Assembly: GCF_037392515.1 (NCBI RefSeq)
Contig: NC_090288.1
Span: forward strand, 10,395,469 to 10,459,468
DNA from: Haliotis asinina
Taxonomy: Eukaryota; Mollusca; Gastropoda; Lepetellida; Haliotidae
Length of the DNA stretch: 64,000 nt
Reading direction: 5' to 3'
The notes under the pieces were generated by a model. It was not told where the DNA came from. It was given only the letters and a program-made list of their open reading frames with translations, and did no database searches. Both the position numbers and the translations under genes were made by a program. How positions within the stretch are numbered: the first letter of the stretch is position 1; every line of letters begins with the position of its first letter. Shown here piece after piece: positions 1 to 12,400 of this stretch.

Positions 1-1630
1 CCTTTGAAAACAGTGTGAAGTTGCTCCAAGGTTCGAGTAGCAGCATAGACACAGCAATTACTGTTCATGTAATGAACAGTTCGCAGAAAGATTCAGAGAG
101 ATAATTTCATTAAGTAAATCAATTTCATTTTTGGGAAAAGACACGTTTAGTTGCTTAATTATATAACGATGGTTTCAAACTAATAATATGGCAGAGAGAG
201 TTGGTGACTATCATCGGTTTAAGAAGATGATCTTAAGACTATGATGTTTTTGTAGATAGCTGGAACTATGCTCTACATTGGGTTTATCTATATCAAATGG
301 ACGACTTAGAAAAAAATCTGTCGGTGGTGAAATAACTATCGAAGGTTTGGTTCAGAGCCAGCGTTCACAGGATGTTCGTAGCATCACCGTTTGTGTTTGT
401 GTTCTGACCTTAACATCCAATCTGTCACTCAATCGCTCTGTTTGTCTTTTTTCACTCTGATGCACATGGATAACCTAAAAAGTTGCAAACGACAATGGTG
501 AAGCGTGGCTCAATAGTTATATCTTACAAGTCCTTGGAGACCACTGTAATAACGTTGAAAGTTCACTGGTTGCTTCACGCATCTGCAAGTTTGTGTGAAT
601 GAAGCGAATAATTTCTCGTTAACCGCTCATCACATGACTCAGTCTCGAAGTTATAACAGCTTTGTGAAGAGATGGTCTCTTGTACTGATATCAGCAGTTG
701 CACATTTCATGTAACAATGCATGCCATAAACAAAACAAGAAGGAGCGTTGTACATGGGGAAAACAGTTGGTGTAGTGAAAGGAAGATTGATTCAAGAATA
801 GGCACTACTGCAATCCTTCTTTACTCACTGTGTCATGTTTACCTCATCGTTTGAACCTCTATTAGAACAAGGAACCTCAAACACTTCTATTGAAGTCTGT
901 GTACATGAAAAACAATACATGTTGTTTTACAAATACGTAAATAGCAAAGGCATCAATTTTCCACGTGTTTCAAACGCATGTGCATTGCCATAATTTAAAG
1001 CTCCACAATCGCATGTTACGCGTATCTAGCTCTTTCAGTCGATTTTTCCTCTTCATGATTTCATATCTGTTTTCAGGGTTAGCACCAGTAGCAATGATCA
1101 TGCCCAACTTACATTTCTTCCTTGAAGTTGTTTAATTGACATGGCCTTGTTGATTCAAGCACATTCATCAATATTCTTGCTCTGGGTTTCGTCACTTGAA
1201 TGTGCACACTAACTTGTGTTACGCGTTCAGTCGACCGATTCCATACGTTTTCCTAGGTTTTCCACCTCCTCAGGTACTTCAGTGTTTACACTGTTCACTT
1301 CAAATATCATTTTACTTCTCCACTGTGATGTAAAGTTCCTTTCTGAGACGTTTAGCTTGTTATCGAAATTGACTTTCGATCTCCTAAAGCCACAAGCAAT
1401 AACTTTGCCTGGTCATCACACATACATATTTCATGCAGATCATTTGTTTCTCTGGGCGACTTTTTGCTATTCCAATCAGCAACAAAAAGTTTTCATTATT
1501 TTTGCGGTGGCATATTATCTTTCTCTGAATCGTCTTTTTAATCTTTTTAAGATCATCCGCTAGGCACTGTTCAGAGTGTGATTGATTCACATCAGCCATT
1601 GCAACTGTCACAAAATCCTAACAGCTACTG
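1..1630. other. No gene recognised
   Basis: AT-rich DNA with only short open frames on both strands. None shows a recognisable domain, a biased composition or convincing splice signals. No repeat family from elsewhere in the window was recognised here. Confidence 0.5.
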
Positions 1631-1632
1631 AC

Positions 1633-1700
1633 TGTGAGTGGGTTTAGTTTTACGCCGCACTCAGCAATATTCCAGCTATATGCCGGCGTTCTGTAAAGAA
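1633..1700 (-). mobile_element. SINE 3'-end fragment
   Basis: The plus strand reads GTTTAGTTTTACGCCGCACT followed by CAGCAATATTCCAGCTATAT, the reverse complement of the 3' end shared by the SINEs in this window. Only the 3' part is present. The minus strand is assigned because complete copies carry the (ACTC)n tail next to this end. Confidence 0.7.
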
Positions 1701-1705
1701 TCCAT

Positions 1706-2256
1706 GCACTCCAGCAATCGATCTGACTTGTTACGTTTAACAATGTGCCCTGACATACAATGTAAGAAACCCCCTGTGAACCAGCAAAACAGAACAAAGA
1801 CAAGTCTAAAACATTCAGATATTGTATTAAGCAAGAGAGCAAGTTATACAAAGTCAGTTTCACAATATCGATTTCAAATACAATTCAAGTGAGACAAAAT
1901 CTAAGGCAATGGGTCACAAAATATAATATGGCAAACTCACAAAAGTCTTTGTGCGAGAGAGAAACAGTTAAGCAGAATGTAACTCTGTGAGCGGTCTGAC
2001 AGCGGCTAATGTTGATTCAAGCGTGAACGGATTTGTTGGCGATGTAAACTCCAGTGTCCTTGTCTCAACATGGCAACCAACTTTTTTTATATATATTCAA
2101 TCATTTCCCGAAAATTCGGGCACATACGACCATCGCCAACACTGTAGAATGCTCTAGCAGTCTCCAGGAAGTAACGTCAAGTCAGGGAGCCAGAGTCACT
2201 GAGAATCGCCATGCCTCATTCCATGATTTCACCACTGAAGAACTTCAGCAACCATA
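1706..2256. other. No gene recognised
   Basis: No coding signal or repeat was recognised between the two neighbouring SINE fragments. Confidence 0.4.
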
Positions 2257-2261
2257 TGAAT

Positions 2262-2362
2262 GGTAGAATAGGCCTTCAGCAACACATGCTTGCCATAAAA
2301 GGCGACTATGCTTGTCGTAAGACGCGACTAATGGGATCTTGGTTGACACGTGAGGTCTTCTC
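2262..2362 (+). mobile_element. SINE 5'-part fragment (long SINE family)
   Basis: Contains the head and core of the long SINE: GGCCTTCAGCAACACATGCT, then the GCTTGTCGTAAG and GGGATC blocks found in the complete copy at 33133-33355. The 3' end is missing. It lies about 160 bp from an oppositely oriented copy, so the two form a loose inverted pair. Confidence 0.65.
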
Positions 2363-2524
2363 TGACGCTGTACATTAGAAACACATCAATTTTTTTAAAT
2401 CAAAATATTTTGCAGAAAGAAACTTTTGAATACTACTTCATTTGTGGATACTAGACGATCCGCGCGCAACGGAACCGGCTGATGATTTCCCAAAGTGCCA
2501 AAATGTGGACAATACGTAACGTTA

Positions 2525-2757
2525 AGTGAGTGAGTTTAGTTTTACGCCGCACTCAACAATATAAATAATTGAGTCTGGACCAGACAATCCAGTGATCAAC
2601 AACATGAGCATCGATCTGCGCAATTGGGAACGATGACGTGTCAACTAAGTTAGCGAGCCTGACCACCCGATCCCGTTAGTCGCCTCTTACGACAAGCATT
2701 TCATGGCAAGCATGGATTGCTAAAGGCCTATTCTACCCCGAGACCTTCATGGTTCCG
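2525..2757 (-). mobile_element. Long-family SINE copy
   Basis: Reads from its tail on the plus strand: GAGTGAGTTTAGTTTTACGC, then the GACCAGACAATCCAGTGATC and GAGCATCGATCTGCG core, the GACCACCCGATCCCGTTAGT block, and the head with GGCAAGCATGG. A short internal deletion removes the AATATTCCAGC part. Otherwise it is near full length. Confidence 0.8.
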
Positions 2758-2974
2758 TAACTTTAAGTTTAAGATGACAGTACTCAAATGTCGACGACTC
2801 TTGCCCACGTTTTTATTTTATTTTTTCTATGATTCTCACCATTATGAGATGACCGGTACCTAAGTACTTCATGCAGATTTCTTTAACTGAACGGAACGTA
2901 TCGGAACCGTTACGTTTTGTACTTGAGATTACACTTCACGAGTAAACACTGGTTCTTGTACGCTTGGCTGTGGA

Positions 2975-3065
2975 AGCCGCAGTTGGCTGAATGGGTTAAA
3001 TGGCCGAGTGAAAGGGTGCCTCACTAGCTCTAGGAGTGTGCGCTCGAATCCCGGATGGGACTCCA
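2975..3065 (+). mobile_element. tRNA-like SINE head
   Basis: Carries a box-A-like GGCTGAATGGGTTAAATGG and a box-B-like GCTCGAATCCC about 50 bp apart. This resembles a decayed tRNA gene with a long variable arm. No acceptor stem pairs, so I call it a tRNA-derived retroelement remnant, not a working tRNA. Confidence 0.35.
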
Positions 3066-4065
3066 GTCTAACAAATGTGCTAGAATCGGTACTTCAGGGA
3101 GAAAGTACAAAGTCCAAATGTAAGATACGCTACATGAGACGATTTGACCACTTACTAAATGACATTCGGCGTATTCACGGCATGGACCGTATTAAATGAC
3201 GAAAGACACAAAATCTGTTATTCTTATTAATTATTTAGTACCACGATGGCAGTTTATTCCCATCACTACTGTTTTACAAAATCTGACATCCATTCATTAT
3301 ACAACATGTTTATCTCAAGCACGAGGGAGTACTCCTAAGTTCATAACAGTTTCACTGATTCGATAGCATCTGAAATCCAGTTCGTATTTCACTTCTCACG
3401 AGCTGCCGGTATAACGTCAAATGTGCCAATGTAAGAGATAACGACATAAATATTTCATTATATAGTGTTTCTTGTCGCTTGTATTTTTACTTTTTATACT
3501 TTTTCATTCTCTTCCCACAGTAGTTACTCCTGTTATATCTTCCTACGCAACCTCCCGGTCATCGAGAAATCCTCTTGCGGCAAAAACTCGCAACAGGAAG
3601 TATCCCCCTTGTTACTATCCAATCAGAACACGCCTTAAAGGTCACATAAACTGTAATAGGGTACAAATGCAAAATCGCTTGCTGACATCGTTATAAATGA
3701 AATCCCGTCATTAAAACTGCTCATTTCGATCTTTAATTACCTTAAATCAACCTTTTTGTCAACAGTGCACAATTCTCAGCCGCAAGCGAAATTTCAACCA
3801 ATCAGAGCGTCTCCGTGACGTAATTGTAGGTATAGAAATGAGGGTCTGTGCAGTATTCATCTACATTTCAGGGGTTAAACTATTTCGTTTACAGGTTTGT
3901 ACAAACCTGAAATCGCGAAAGCTGTTGTGAAAAATGAAAGCTATATGTTCTCACAAATCTACTATGACTTAGTTTTGTCTCCTGCTTTGACTAGTTTTTG
4001 AGTTACAACCCTTGTTTTCATAGACGATTCTGTCAAAATCACTTGGTGTCACTAGGTTGTAATCC
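3066..4065. other. No gene; lone TTAA-type transposon end near 3635
   Basis: Mostly featureless. At 3635 the sequence TTAAAGGTCACAT matches the terminal repeat of the element at 7146-8426, so a truncated relative may begin here. I could not find its other end. Confidence 0.35.
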
Positions 4066-4965
4066 GTGTTAGGTGGTATAAACCTACGCGTTGTTTGTTA
4101 TCATTCACTTGATACTCAGTTAATGAATTTATAACAGGTATAATTAGTGGTAACGCCACTTAGATTATCCGACAAAGGCCCCCCATTTGGCATTTCTTGT
4201 GTCTGAATCGATCAAAGGATTAACCGATAACACGCTGATTGAGTAATTAGTTTTATACGGATTTAAATGGGGGATTTGTCAAAAGGTAGTGTTTTTGTAT
4301 ATGTACATTTACTGATCTATACTGAATACACTCTGTCGTGTCTGTGTCTATGTAAAAACAACATCCTTCCTTCAAAGGATTAACCGCCAATACATTGATT
4401 CATTGCTCATTATTGGCTAACTAAATTACTTTATTAAACGAATGACGCACATTATGCAATTGGTTACTAGGCGTGCTGTCTTGGGACTATACAGCAATGT
4501 GAAAAACCTGAAACGATACATTTCGTATGTCGACACATCACTTGGGAAATCTGCAGATGAATTATATATCACTCGTTTTTGTGGATATTGATGGATACAT
4601 TCCTCGAACAAGGTAAGAGCCTGACATAACTATAACTTTAATTTGTTTTAATTTTAATATTTGCGTTTTGTTTTTTATTAAGTTGTCGTAACTTTCAACA
4701 GAATCATTGTTTTCGTCGTGAAGTTGTAATGATACAGACGACATACACTATGGCGTGCGTGCGAATTATGATTCATATAGGCAAACTATAAAATGTCTAG
4801 ATATTACATACCTGTTATACATTCGCAGATCGCTTTTTTCTGTTGAGTTTCAAAATCCATACAAATATGATTATTAAGTTATTTGGATCATGAGACCAAA
4901 TATAAAGACGTATTTTCACTTCGACCCCGACCTCGCTTGTGTTATGTTACAGGTTGTGTCATGCA
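4066..4965 (+). repeat. Dispersed ~0.9-kb module, copy 1
   Basis: Homologous by eye to 10060-11000. Shared blocks include GGTATAATTAGTGGTAAC, CCATTTGGCATTTC and GTGGATATTGATGGATAC, and the distal part (ATACAAATATGA, ATATAAAGACGTA) is also in a third copy at 11161-11606. Around 4559-4615 the frame reads MNYISLVFVDIDGYIP, and copy 2 reads MNGISFFYVDIDGYNP at the same place, followed in both by GGTA. It could be a repeated non-coding element or a duplicated exon; I cannot decide. Confidence 0.6.
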
Positions 4966-5919
4966 AACTCCTTTTGGCCATGATTCAAATACATATTTAA
5001 CTACTACCAGAAAGTAGTTTCGAGTTTCTAACGTGATGAAAACAAACCATAATCTCAATAATTCAAATGGACTTCAGTCCGTGACTTCACGATTTTCACA
5101 AATTGCGGCGCCCTGTCTAAAGATAAATGCTATTTAAGTTTCTTTTCACCGACTTACAAAATTAAAATTACTTTTCACTGGTAGTGAAGTATGCATTTTA
5201 TTGATGGACATTAGGATTTTACATGACAATGCTTATAACATAACAATTTCACTCTTGGAATCGAGGCGGGGGCCGATGTAATATTGCTTACGATAATATT
5301 GGAACTTCGACCACAACCTCGCGTCCGAGGAAGAAAGCGTTATGTTCATGCAAAATCCTTTTGGTCAGCAATGTTTAGTAAGCAGTCTATATTTTATAAA
5401 CTCGATGAAACTTGAACTCCCATGGCCACTTTCTGTCCTGGAGGCGTGGTAGGGTGCGAACCATCCGATTTAGTATATACCACAGGCTTCCACAACGCTC
5501 GCTTCGTACACACAAACAACCAATTTAAGCACAAACTACGGGGTCCGGTGGAAATCTGTGCATAGTGACACCATCATAGACCCTAAGGAGCAATTGACGG
5601 CAATACAACAATTCGGCATATCTCCCTTGACTTCGAGAAACCAGCAAAATGACGAGCTTCCTACACATTTAATATATAACTAACTGGAATGACGAGCTTC
5701 CTACACATTTTATATATAACTAACTGCTAAGCGTTCTTTTACGCCACTTCCGGTTCTCTGGCGACAGTGTTAGGTAACCGTGCCTGTGGTTTCGCTTTGC
5801 GGGCGAGAGAGAAGCAGACGGCTTTTTAGCAACTTTTAAGCGCTTGGTATTAATTAACCACAACGGGATTTTTTAATATGGTGTTTCGTTTATGACTAAC
5901 CAGAAGTCTTTCATATGCA
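4966..5919. other. No gene; 40-bp tandem duplication at 5648-5727
   Basis: Nothing coding was recognised. The block starting GACGAGCTTCCTACACATTT occurs twice, at 5651 and 5691, giving a 40-bp period with one base difference, followed each time by TATATAACTAACTG. This is a recent local duplication. Confidence 0.6.
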
Positions 5920-6156
5920 GTGATAAAAAGAGTACCAAAAATTGAGTTTAGTGGTCATTTGAATAGACTTTGCTCCAATATGACGACCCCATGGAGTTCA
6001 TCAACATGCGAAGGAAGGATTTCACGTTTAACTGAAAATCAGATACAGGCGATAGAGAGTGCAGGGATCAATCGCCATGATGTGTTTGTAGAAACAAAAA
6101 CTGGTAGTGGCAAGTTTTCCCGATGTATTCGGAAATTACCGAGATCTTGCGAATGA
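5920..6156 (+). pseudogene. Helicase N-terminal fragment (RecQ/DEAD-like), likely dead
   Basis: The translated segment contains LTENQIQAIESAGINRHDVF followed by VETKTGSGK, which resembles the Q-motif and Walker A region of superfamily 2 helicases, most like invertebrate RecQ-type proteins. The residue after GSGK is Phe rather than the required Ser/Thr, and the frame runs into a stop about 14 codons later. No downstream helicase motifs were seen. A weak acceptor (CATATGCAG) precedes it. It is probably a relic exon or a fragment carried by a transposon. Confidence 0.4.
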
Positions 6157-6429
6157 TCACTCTTGAAACAACGTCTCTGATTGCACAATTAAACGCCTGA
6201 ACGCCTCCAATCGCGAGTCTTGAACACTCGCACCATGAAAGGGCCGTATTAGAACAGAGGTTATGTTGGAAGATATGACAGGAGTAACCTCTGTGGGAAG
6301 AGACTGATACTTTATATGCTTTTGAAAAATTGTCATGGACAGGAAACGTAAACAAACAATTATCAGATGTCACCTGATCTGTATATCTTAATAGAGTTGT
6401 GCATAATAAAAACACATAATGAAACACTT

Positions 6430-6606
6430 ACCATTATTTCTAAGATGCTTCGGCGAAAGATCAAAGGCGCCGACAATACTTTATCAGACGATAATGTACG
6501 TGCACTTGTTGCATTACGTCACAATGTGTTGACGTTACAGCGCCATTCCAGTCTGCCACCTCGTGATCGAACTTTTATGCATTACGTCACAATGTAACTG
6601 ACGTCA
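6430..6606 (-). repeat. Dispersed repeat with paired CRE-like motifs, copy 1
   Basis: The reverse complement matches 13979-14145. Blocks such as ATTATCGTCTGAT, TTTGATCTTT and AAGCATCTTAGAA are shared. Two exact copies of GCATTACGTCACAATG sit at 6511 and 6579, 68 bp apart. A full palindromic CRE (TGACGTCA) follows at 6599-6606. No open frame is conserved between the copies. Confidence 0.6.
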
Positions 6607-7145
6607 CGATGGATGTCAGCTGTCATCGCCTCGTACAGCCTTCCACAGTAGACTGCTTCGTCGCATCCCGTGTCTTGGATTGCAGTTGCACCACACAGCC
6701 AACATCACAGTAGAAACATTACGTTTATGTTTTCCGACGGATAAAATGTCTCATACTTCGACTCAAACTCTGACAGAGGCACGCCAATGTTGGCAATGTT
6801 TACATTCCCACAATGCAATCGTGGAATGTCGCTTGACTTGTCAGCTTCCTCTGAATGTACTGATCTAAACTTTCGTTGGTAGTAGAAATGAGACGGCCAT
6901 GTTGCCTTGTATGGTTTAAGAGAATCACGGATGAAATGAAAATGATCTAGAGAAGATATTTAACCCGAACATCACCAAACTGTTCATCATTTGTTTTTCT
7001 AGTAAGCTTTGTCTTAACGTAGGGGGCTGACACGTTAAAAAAAACAGCGCGTCAGTTAGCCCTGTGCGAGGATGCTTAATTTAGGTCACAGACACCGTCG
7101 TTTGTTTTCTGGCATAGATTAATCGAAATTAGGCTTAGAAGTTAA

Positions 7146-8426
7146 AGGTCACATGCAACGTAAAACACAACTTTGCAGATTCTGATACCTTTCGGTATGC
7201 ACTTACCGAAACAAACCATAAAAAATGGCAATTCAACCTATAAAGTTGAAAAAAAAACGCGATGAAAAAAAGCCCGCGAAATCGGAGTTCAAACGTTTCA
7301 CTAAATTCCCCCCAGAAAACTGGTTTCAAACTGGGGGAAAACTGGTTTCAAAAGCTGTGCTGCGCTGCGTCCATAACGCATGCGCAGTGAATAGGTTCGC
7401 GGAGCTTGAAACAGTATGCATGCCCAGCGTCTGAGGTCGTGAGCAGTAGTCTAATCTTGGTTGTGTACACAAACAAGTACATAATCTACTTGTTACGTAA
7501 AAAACCTTGTTGATTGTGGTAAGCAGTCTCTGTCACAGAGAAAGCTCAGTGTCTGGTTTATTCACACCTATATGTCTGCCTGCCTGTCTGCTAAAGACAA
7601 CATGCAATACACAGCTTCAATCATTGACCATGTGCATTTTGAACTTAACACCTATCAGGCTATACGACATAAAGAAAATAAGATGATTTATGACTCGTGC
7701 ACCCGAGTCCCGTCTCTGCCACATTATATAACTAGGCACGTGTGATACACATGACATGTTTTTATGTCTGTGGGTTGCAAACAAACTACATTCATTTTTT
7801 TTCGGATGACTGGATCTGACGGAAACTGGTGCAAACTCTTGTCAGTCCTGCTTTGTACTTGGACGAACGACAGTTTCCAGTTCACCATCTCTGCTGAGAT
7901 AATTTTTGACTGGATCGAGCGCAAATTCAGAGAACATGTATTTTCCAAACCCAACATCTCTATATACATTCTTCATGGATAACGACTTCTTTCAGTGTAT
8001 GTGATTTTGTTTGACAACAGTGTATGAATCCACACTGAAACGACGCATCAAGTACACAAAAATAAGTTGTTATCCATAAAGAATCTCACTTTCTTGTGAC
8101 TGGCCATACTTCTAAAATGCCCATCAAACAGATCATCTTTCTGTACACACAATGAACCCTCAGCATATCAGCAAACGAAACAGAGAATCGGAAGCCGTCG
8201 TCACACTTGAGTGCATATCCACCCGCTATGACTGGGTTCGGTCTCCCGAGGGCTTCGTTTCTGGGGAAGTAGGCCCAAGTACAAAATATTGCACTTTCGA
8301 ATCGCGATTGTACGCTTATAATTGTGTTTATTTGGGGTTTTTTTAAAGCAGCAATGTATATTATATGTCATAAATAAGTGAAAAATGTGTTTTAATTATG
8401 TTTGACTTTTTGGTTGCGTGTGACCT
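7146..8426. mobile_element. TTAA-flanked non-autonomous DNA transposon (piggyBac/Kolobok-like)
   Basis: Begins AGGTCACATGCAACG and ends with its imperfect inverse GTTGCGTGTGACCT. Both ends abut TTAA (7142-7145 and 8427-8430), which is the target duplication expected for piggyBac or Kolobok elements. It is 1281 bp and holds no transposase-like frame. Internal short inverted repeats (TTCATGGATAAC and GTTATCCATAAAG near 7972 and 8070) suggest secondary structure. The family cannot be settled from the ends alone. Confidence 0.6.
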
Positions 8427-8510
8427 TTAATGTTTGTTTCTGGATCTTTGGCATAGAGAATTTGAAAATGCTCCAAACTCATTTTTGAATTATATTATGG
8501 CAGTCTAAGT

Positions 8511-8595
8511 AAACTTATCCTCAGTACTTTTCGTTACACTCCAGTCAGTGGTGGAGTGTAACGAAATACACTGAGACTAAGTGTACTTAGACTGA
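8511..8595. mobile_element. 85-bp foldback relic of the 43784-44413 element
   Basis: CAGTCTAAGTAAACTTATCC at the left pairs with GTGTACTTAGACTGA at the right, and the centre (CGTTACACTCC / GGAGTGTAACG) also pairs, so almost the whole segment can form one hairpin. The ends match the 630-bp element. Flanks TATTATGG and TTTTATGG look like an 8-bp target duplication with one change. Confidence 0.65.
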
Positions 8596-8603
8596 TTTTA
8601 TGG

Positions 8604-10055
8604 ATGCTTCTCGTGACATAAAGGGACACAACTCTAGGGAGCGCCTCTTAGGGAGGTATCTTGTAACATGGAGTGCTTGTAATTCATAATTCAATCTCAC
8701 AGAATGACTGTAACAACATTATATTTTTTCTGTTGATCTAGTGTAGTCCAATGTCATTCGTTCTGACGGAATTAACATCAGTGACACCAAACTTTTTAAA
8801 TGAGTTTGTTTATCCGTGTAAAATAACTTCTCCCTTAGTCACGGAATGTCATTCGCGAGACAGGTTAAACAAGTCTTCAGGTAAGGGGATTGTAAGGTGA
8901 TAATGAACATGCAGACATGTACATATGCCACATCGTTCACTGATAAGCAGCCGCGATGAAGATGCGTTGTAAAATAGCTGACGTTAGTGGAGATTTGTGG
9001 ATCTTTGCCTGATAATAGCGTCTGTAAACACGGTCGACAGCTGAGAAGGGGTCCTGGCGCTGAAGACGTGACTTCACATGACGTATCACATGAAGCTGGC
9101 ACCCCCACTGGACTAGCGCTCAGTTTCTGAATTGTAGTGACAAACAATCCCATTTAAATTGAAAAGTAGCCGCAGTGAAATGGGATATTCAGAACCTCAG
9201 TAAATCTAGACTTGCTTCATTAGGGGCTTGGATGGGGCATTGCAGGGTGACGGTGTATTAGTATGTCTCACAGTCCTTGAACCACATTAATTTGCCTAAA
9301 GCCTTGCAATGCTAAAGCCTTAAACATGTTAAAACGGCATAGATGCGGAGCGAATAATGTTGCTCGCCAACGGTCTAATTACGAAACCAAGATGCAAATT
9401 GGTCAGCACCCGCTCCCTCGACCGTGACGGACAAAGGGACTGGGCTACTGTCCACATTAGCAGAATTTCTACACCATAAACAGTCAAGAGGCCGGATGCC
9501 CATCACATATGCCATTATTTTAAAATGGCCATGGTATTCCTTGTCTGATTGTAACAAAATATCCCAGCAGTGTAGTTTTTTCTGATGCCTGGATGGTATA
9601 GTGACTGATCCAATTTGATCCTGTTACTGCGTTTTTTACCTCTATATTTAATCATGTCATGTGAAAATATGATGTTTACAGGCACATTGCAAGCCATTTG
9701 TTTCATATAAGTCCAAAAGATTGCAAAGCTTTATATTTAGGGATGGCCCAGCTGTCATAGCAAAAATCATACGTAACTTTTGGTAGCTATGGTAGCTACC
9801 CTGGTTTATTATCTATGATAATAAAAGCACACAGTTGATTTATTTGAATTCGTAAACTAAAAACAACGACTTTGCCACTGGTAGAGAAATCAGAAAAAAC
9901 TGATTACACCTATTTACCCAAGTACACAGCAAATACCTGTGTGTATTTCTTATGTAACAACGAAGTTCCTTGGTATCCTCAAAAAAGTTTCGGCCCATAA
10001 GTGTTTTCAGGCTACATGCGACACAGAGATTACATCTTCCTTGCTGTAACTCGCG
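8604..10055. other. No gene recognised
   Basis: Only short unconvincing frames. The 104-codon minus frame at 8839-9153 has no recognisable domain and no splice context. Confidence 0.45.
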
Positions 10056-10059
10056 TTTG

Positions 10060-11160
10060 ATGGTATAAACCTAAACGTGTTATTTGTCATCATTCACTTG
10101 ATGGTCAGTTAATGAATTTATGACAGGTATAATTAGTGGTAACACCACTCAGATTACTCAACAAAGGTTCCCATTTGGCATTTCTCCTGTCTGGAGCAAA
10201 TACTCAGCATTATAAATTAAGGTCTGTAGTGGCAAATGTATTGTATGTTATATAATATGTGCATGTAAGTGATGCAAGAGGGTTTATCAACTGAGGTGCA
10301 AAAACAAAAATTGATCAAAGGACTAACCGATAACACATACTTTTATCTTCTACAGCGGATCTGTCAAAAATCAGTGTGTGTAGATGTACTAATCTACACC
10401 CTGTCGAAAAGTATGACTGTAAAAACAACATCCTCCCTTCATTATTGGTAACTAAATTACTTAGAATGGCGAACATCATACAGTTAGTTTCCAGGTGTGC
10501 TATCTCGGGTGACCAGTGAGAGGTTTATCAGGTTTTCACCAGTGTGAAAGACCTGAAACGATGTGTCACTTTTTCGCAAATTAGACTGTTGTAAGACACA
10601 TGACATAGAGCAGGATTATTTACCAGCTGCAGATGAATGGAATATCGTTCTTTTATGTGGATATTGATGGATACAATCCTGAACAAGGTAGTAGCCTGAC
10701 ATTGTTGCTATAACATTAGTCTGATTTACGTTCATTATTTGCATTTTGTTTTGATTCATTTGTTGTAGCATTCAGCAGAATCTGTATGACAGAAAACACA
10801 CACTAGATCGCGCATAGGGCCTGTGTGAAATAAGGTCGACCACATTGGCAGTCTATACAATATTTAGATGTTACAGTCATGTTAGAAATTTACTATAAGT
10901 GTAAGCAGACCATGTGTTCTTTTATTAATTTTCAAAATCATACAAATATGACAATAAACTAATTTGGGTTATGAGACAAAATATAAAGACGTACATTGGC
11001 TTCGTTATTTTTCCGTCCTAATAGTTTTTAACCATATCTACCACTGGCAGATGATTAACCTTCAAAGTGTTTCATTTGGTTTCATAATACATTTGCAATG
11101 AAGTAAAAATGACTTCACCTTAGTTGATCTGTCTATAATTAAACTCTCAATTGCGCATAC
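10060..11160 (+). repeat. Dispersed module, copy 2
   Basis: Aligns with 4066-4965 through most of its length (see that entry). The distal half from about 10695 is repeated directly downstream in copy 3, with a period near 467 bp. The shared peptide-like stretch with VDIDGY is at about 10632-10685. Confidence 0.6.
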
Positions 11161-11606
11161 GGGCTGACATTGTTGCTATAACTTTCGTCTGTCTTAAATT
11201 TAATATTTGCAGTTTGTATTAATTTATTTCTTGTAGCATTCAGCAGAATCTGTATTACAGAAAACATGCACTAGGTCGCAAATAGGGTGAGAGTGAAATA
11301 TGATTCACGTTGGCAAGCTATACAGTGTTTAGATATTAAAATCATGTTAGAAATTCACTGTAAGTATAAGCAGACCATGTGGGTTTTTTATTTACATTCA
11401 AAATGCATACAAATGTGACAAGGAACTAATTAGGTTTATAAGACAAAATATACAGACGTACAGTGACGTCGTAACGTTTTGGGTGTTTTTATACCACTGG
11501 CAGATGAGTAAATTTCAAGGTGTTTGATTTGTTTTAATAATAACAAAGTAAAATGACTTCACGTTTGTTGATCAGTCTACACATAAACTATCAATTGCGC
11601 ATATGG
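11161..11606 (+). repeat. Dispersed module, partial copy 3 (tandem to copy 2)
   Basis: Starts GCTGACATTGTTGCTATAAC like position 10694 and runs through ATGTTAGAAATTCACT, AAGCAGACCATGTG, CCACTGGCAGATGA and CAATTGCGCATA, each matching copy 2 in order. It lacks the proximal half of the module. Confidence 0.65.
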
Positions 11607-12386
11607 GTGGCGCAGCAGAGATCACGAACCAGTCACGAATTCTGGGATATCATCCGGGTACTCACGGGAGAAAAACAATAACAAACAAAACCACCAGTCC
11701 ACGGAAATTGCTCTGCATCAGTGCCTCTTTAAATGAAGCAAGTCTAGATTTCCTCAGGTCTAAGTCTCTGGTCTCCTTGGGGCTCTTTTTCAATTAGTCT
11801 AGGCACCTTAGTCTAGGCGGTCAAAAGGCATTTGGAAAAATCAGCATGTTCAGATACAATTAACGAAACCTGTTAAAACTCACACTCATCACATGAGAAA
11901 TATATATGCAGGTGATATTATTTGACTACAATGAAATTAAAGTGAGGGGGGAGGGTACTAGCAGTAGTCTCCGATTTTAGAATTACCACTCATTTCCCTT
12001 ACAGCCAAACATTATGGATGAAAACTTCTTTATTTCAGACCGAAATCTGTAAAGTTTGTCAGTTTTGTACTTCCCAGTTTCCAGTCTTATTGAGTGCAAA
12101 GTTATTTCTGTTTCTATAGTTTTAATAAGTATAAGAAGATGTCTGGTCATCAACTGCTTTAGAATTAATATAATAACCAATATTGTCTAGATAGACCCTG
12201 CTGGTAATCACACTGGAAGTTGGTAGTATGAACATAATTTCATCCTCAGAAAATCCTAAAACCTACATTTTATTTTTTCCCAAAGGTGTTACAGTTTTTT
12301 ATGATTCAGATCTGTGCACCATGGAGGAAAAATACACCTTCTGGTTGTTTGTATCATGACGTAACAGTGGTTCTTGTATTGTTTCA
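11607..12386. other. No coding sequence; upstream region of the CLIC gene
   Basis: No gene was recognised. It ends in a good splice acceptor (TTGTATTGTTTCAG, ending at 12387), so the CLIC gene probably has a non-coding first exon further upstream, possibly within or beyond the repeat modules. Confidence 0.4.
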
Positions 12387-12400
12387 GAGTTTTCAGCACA

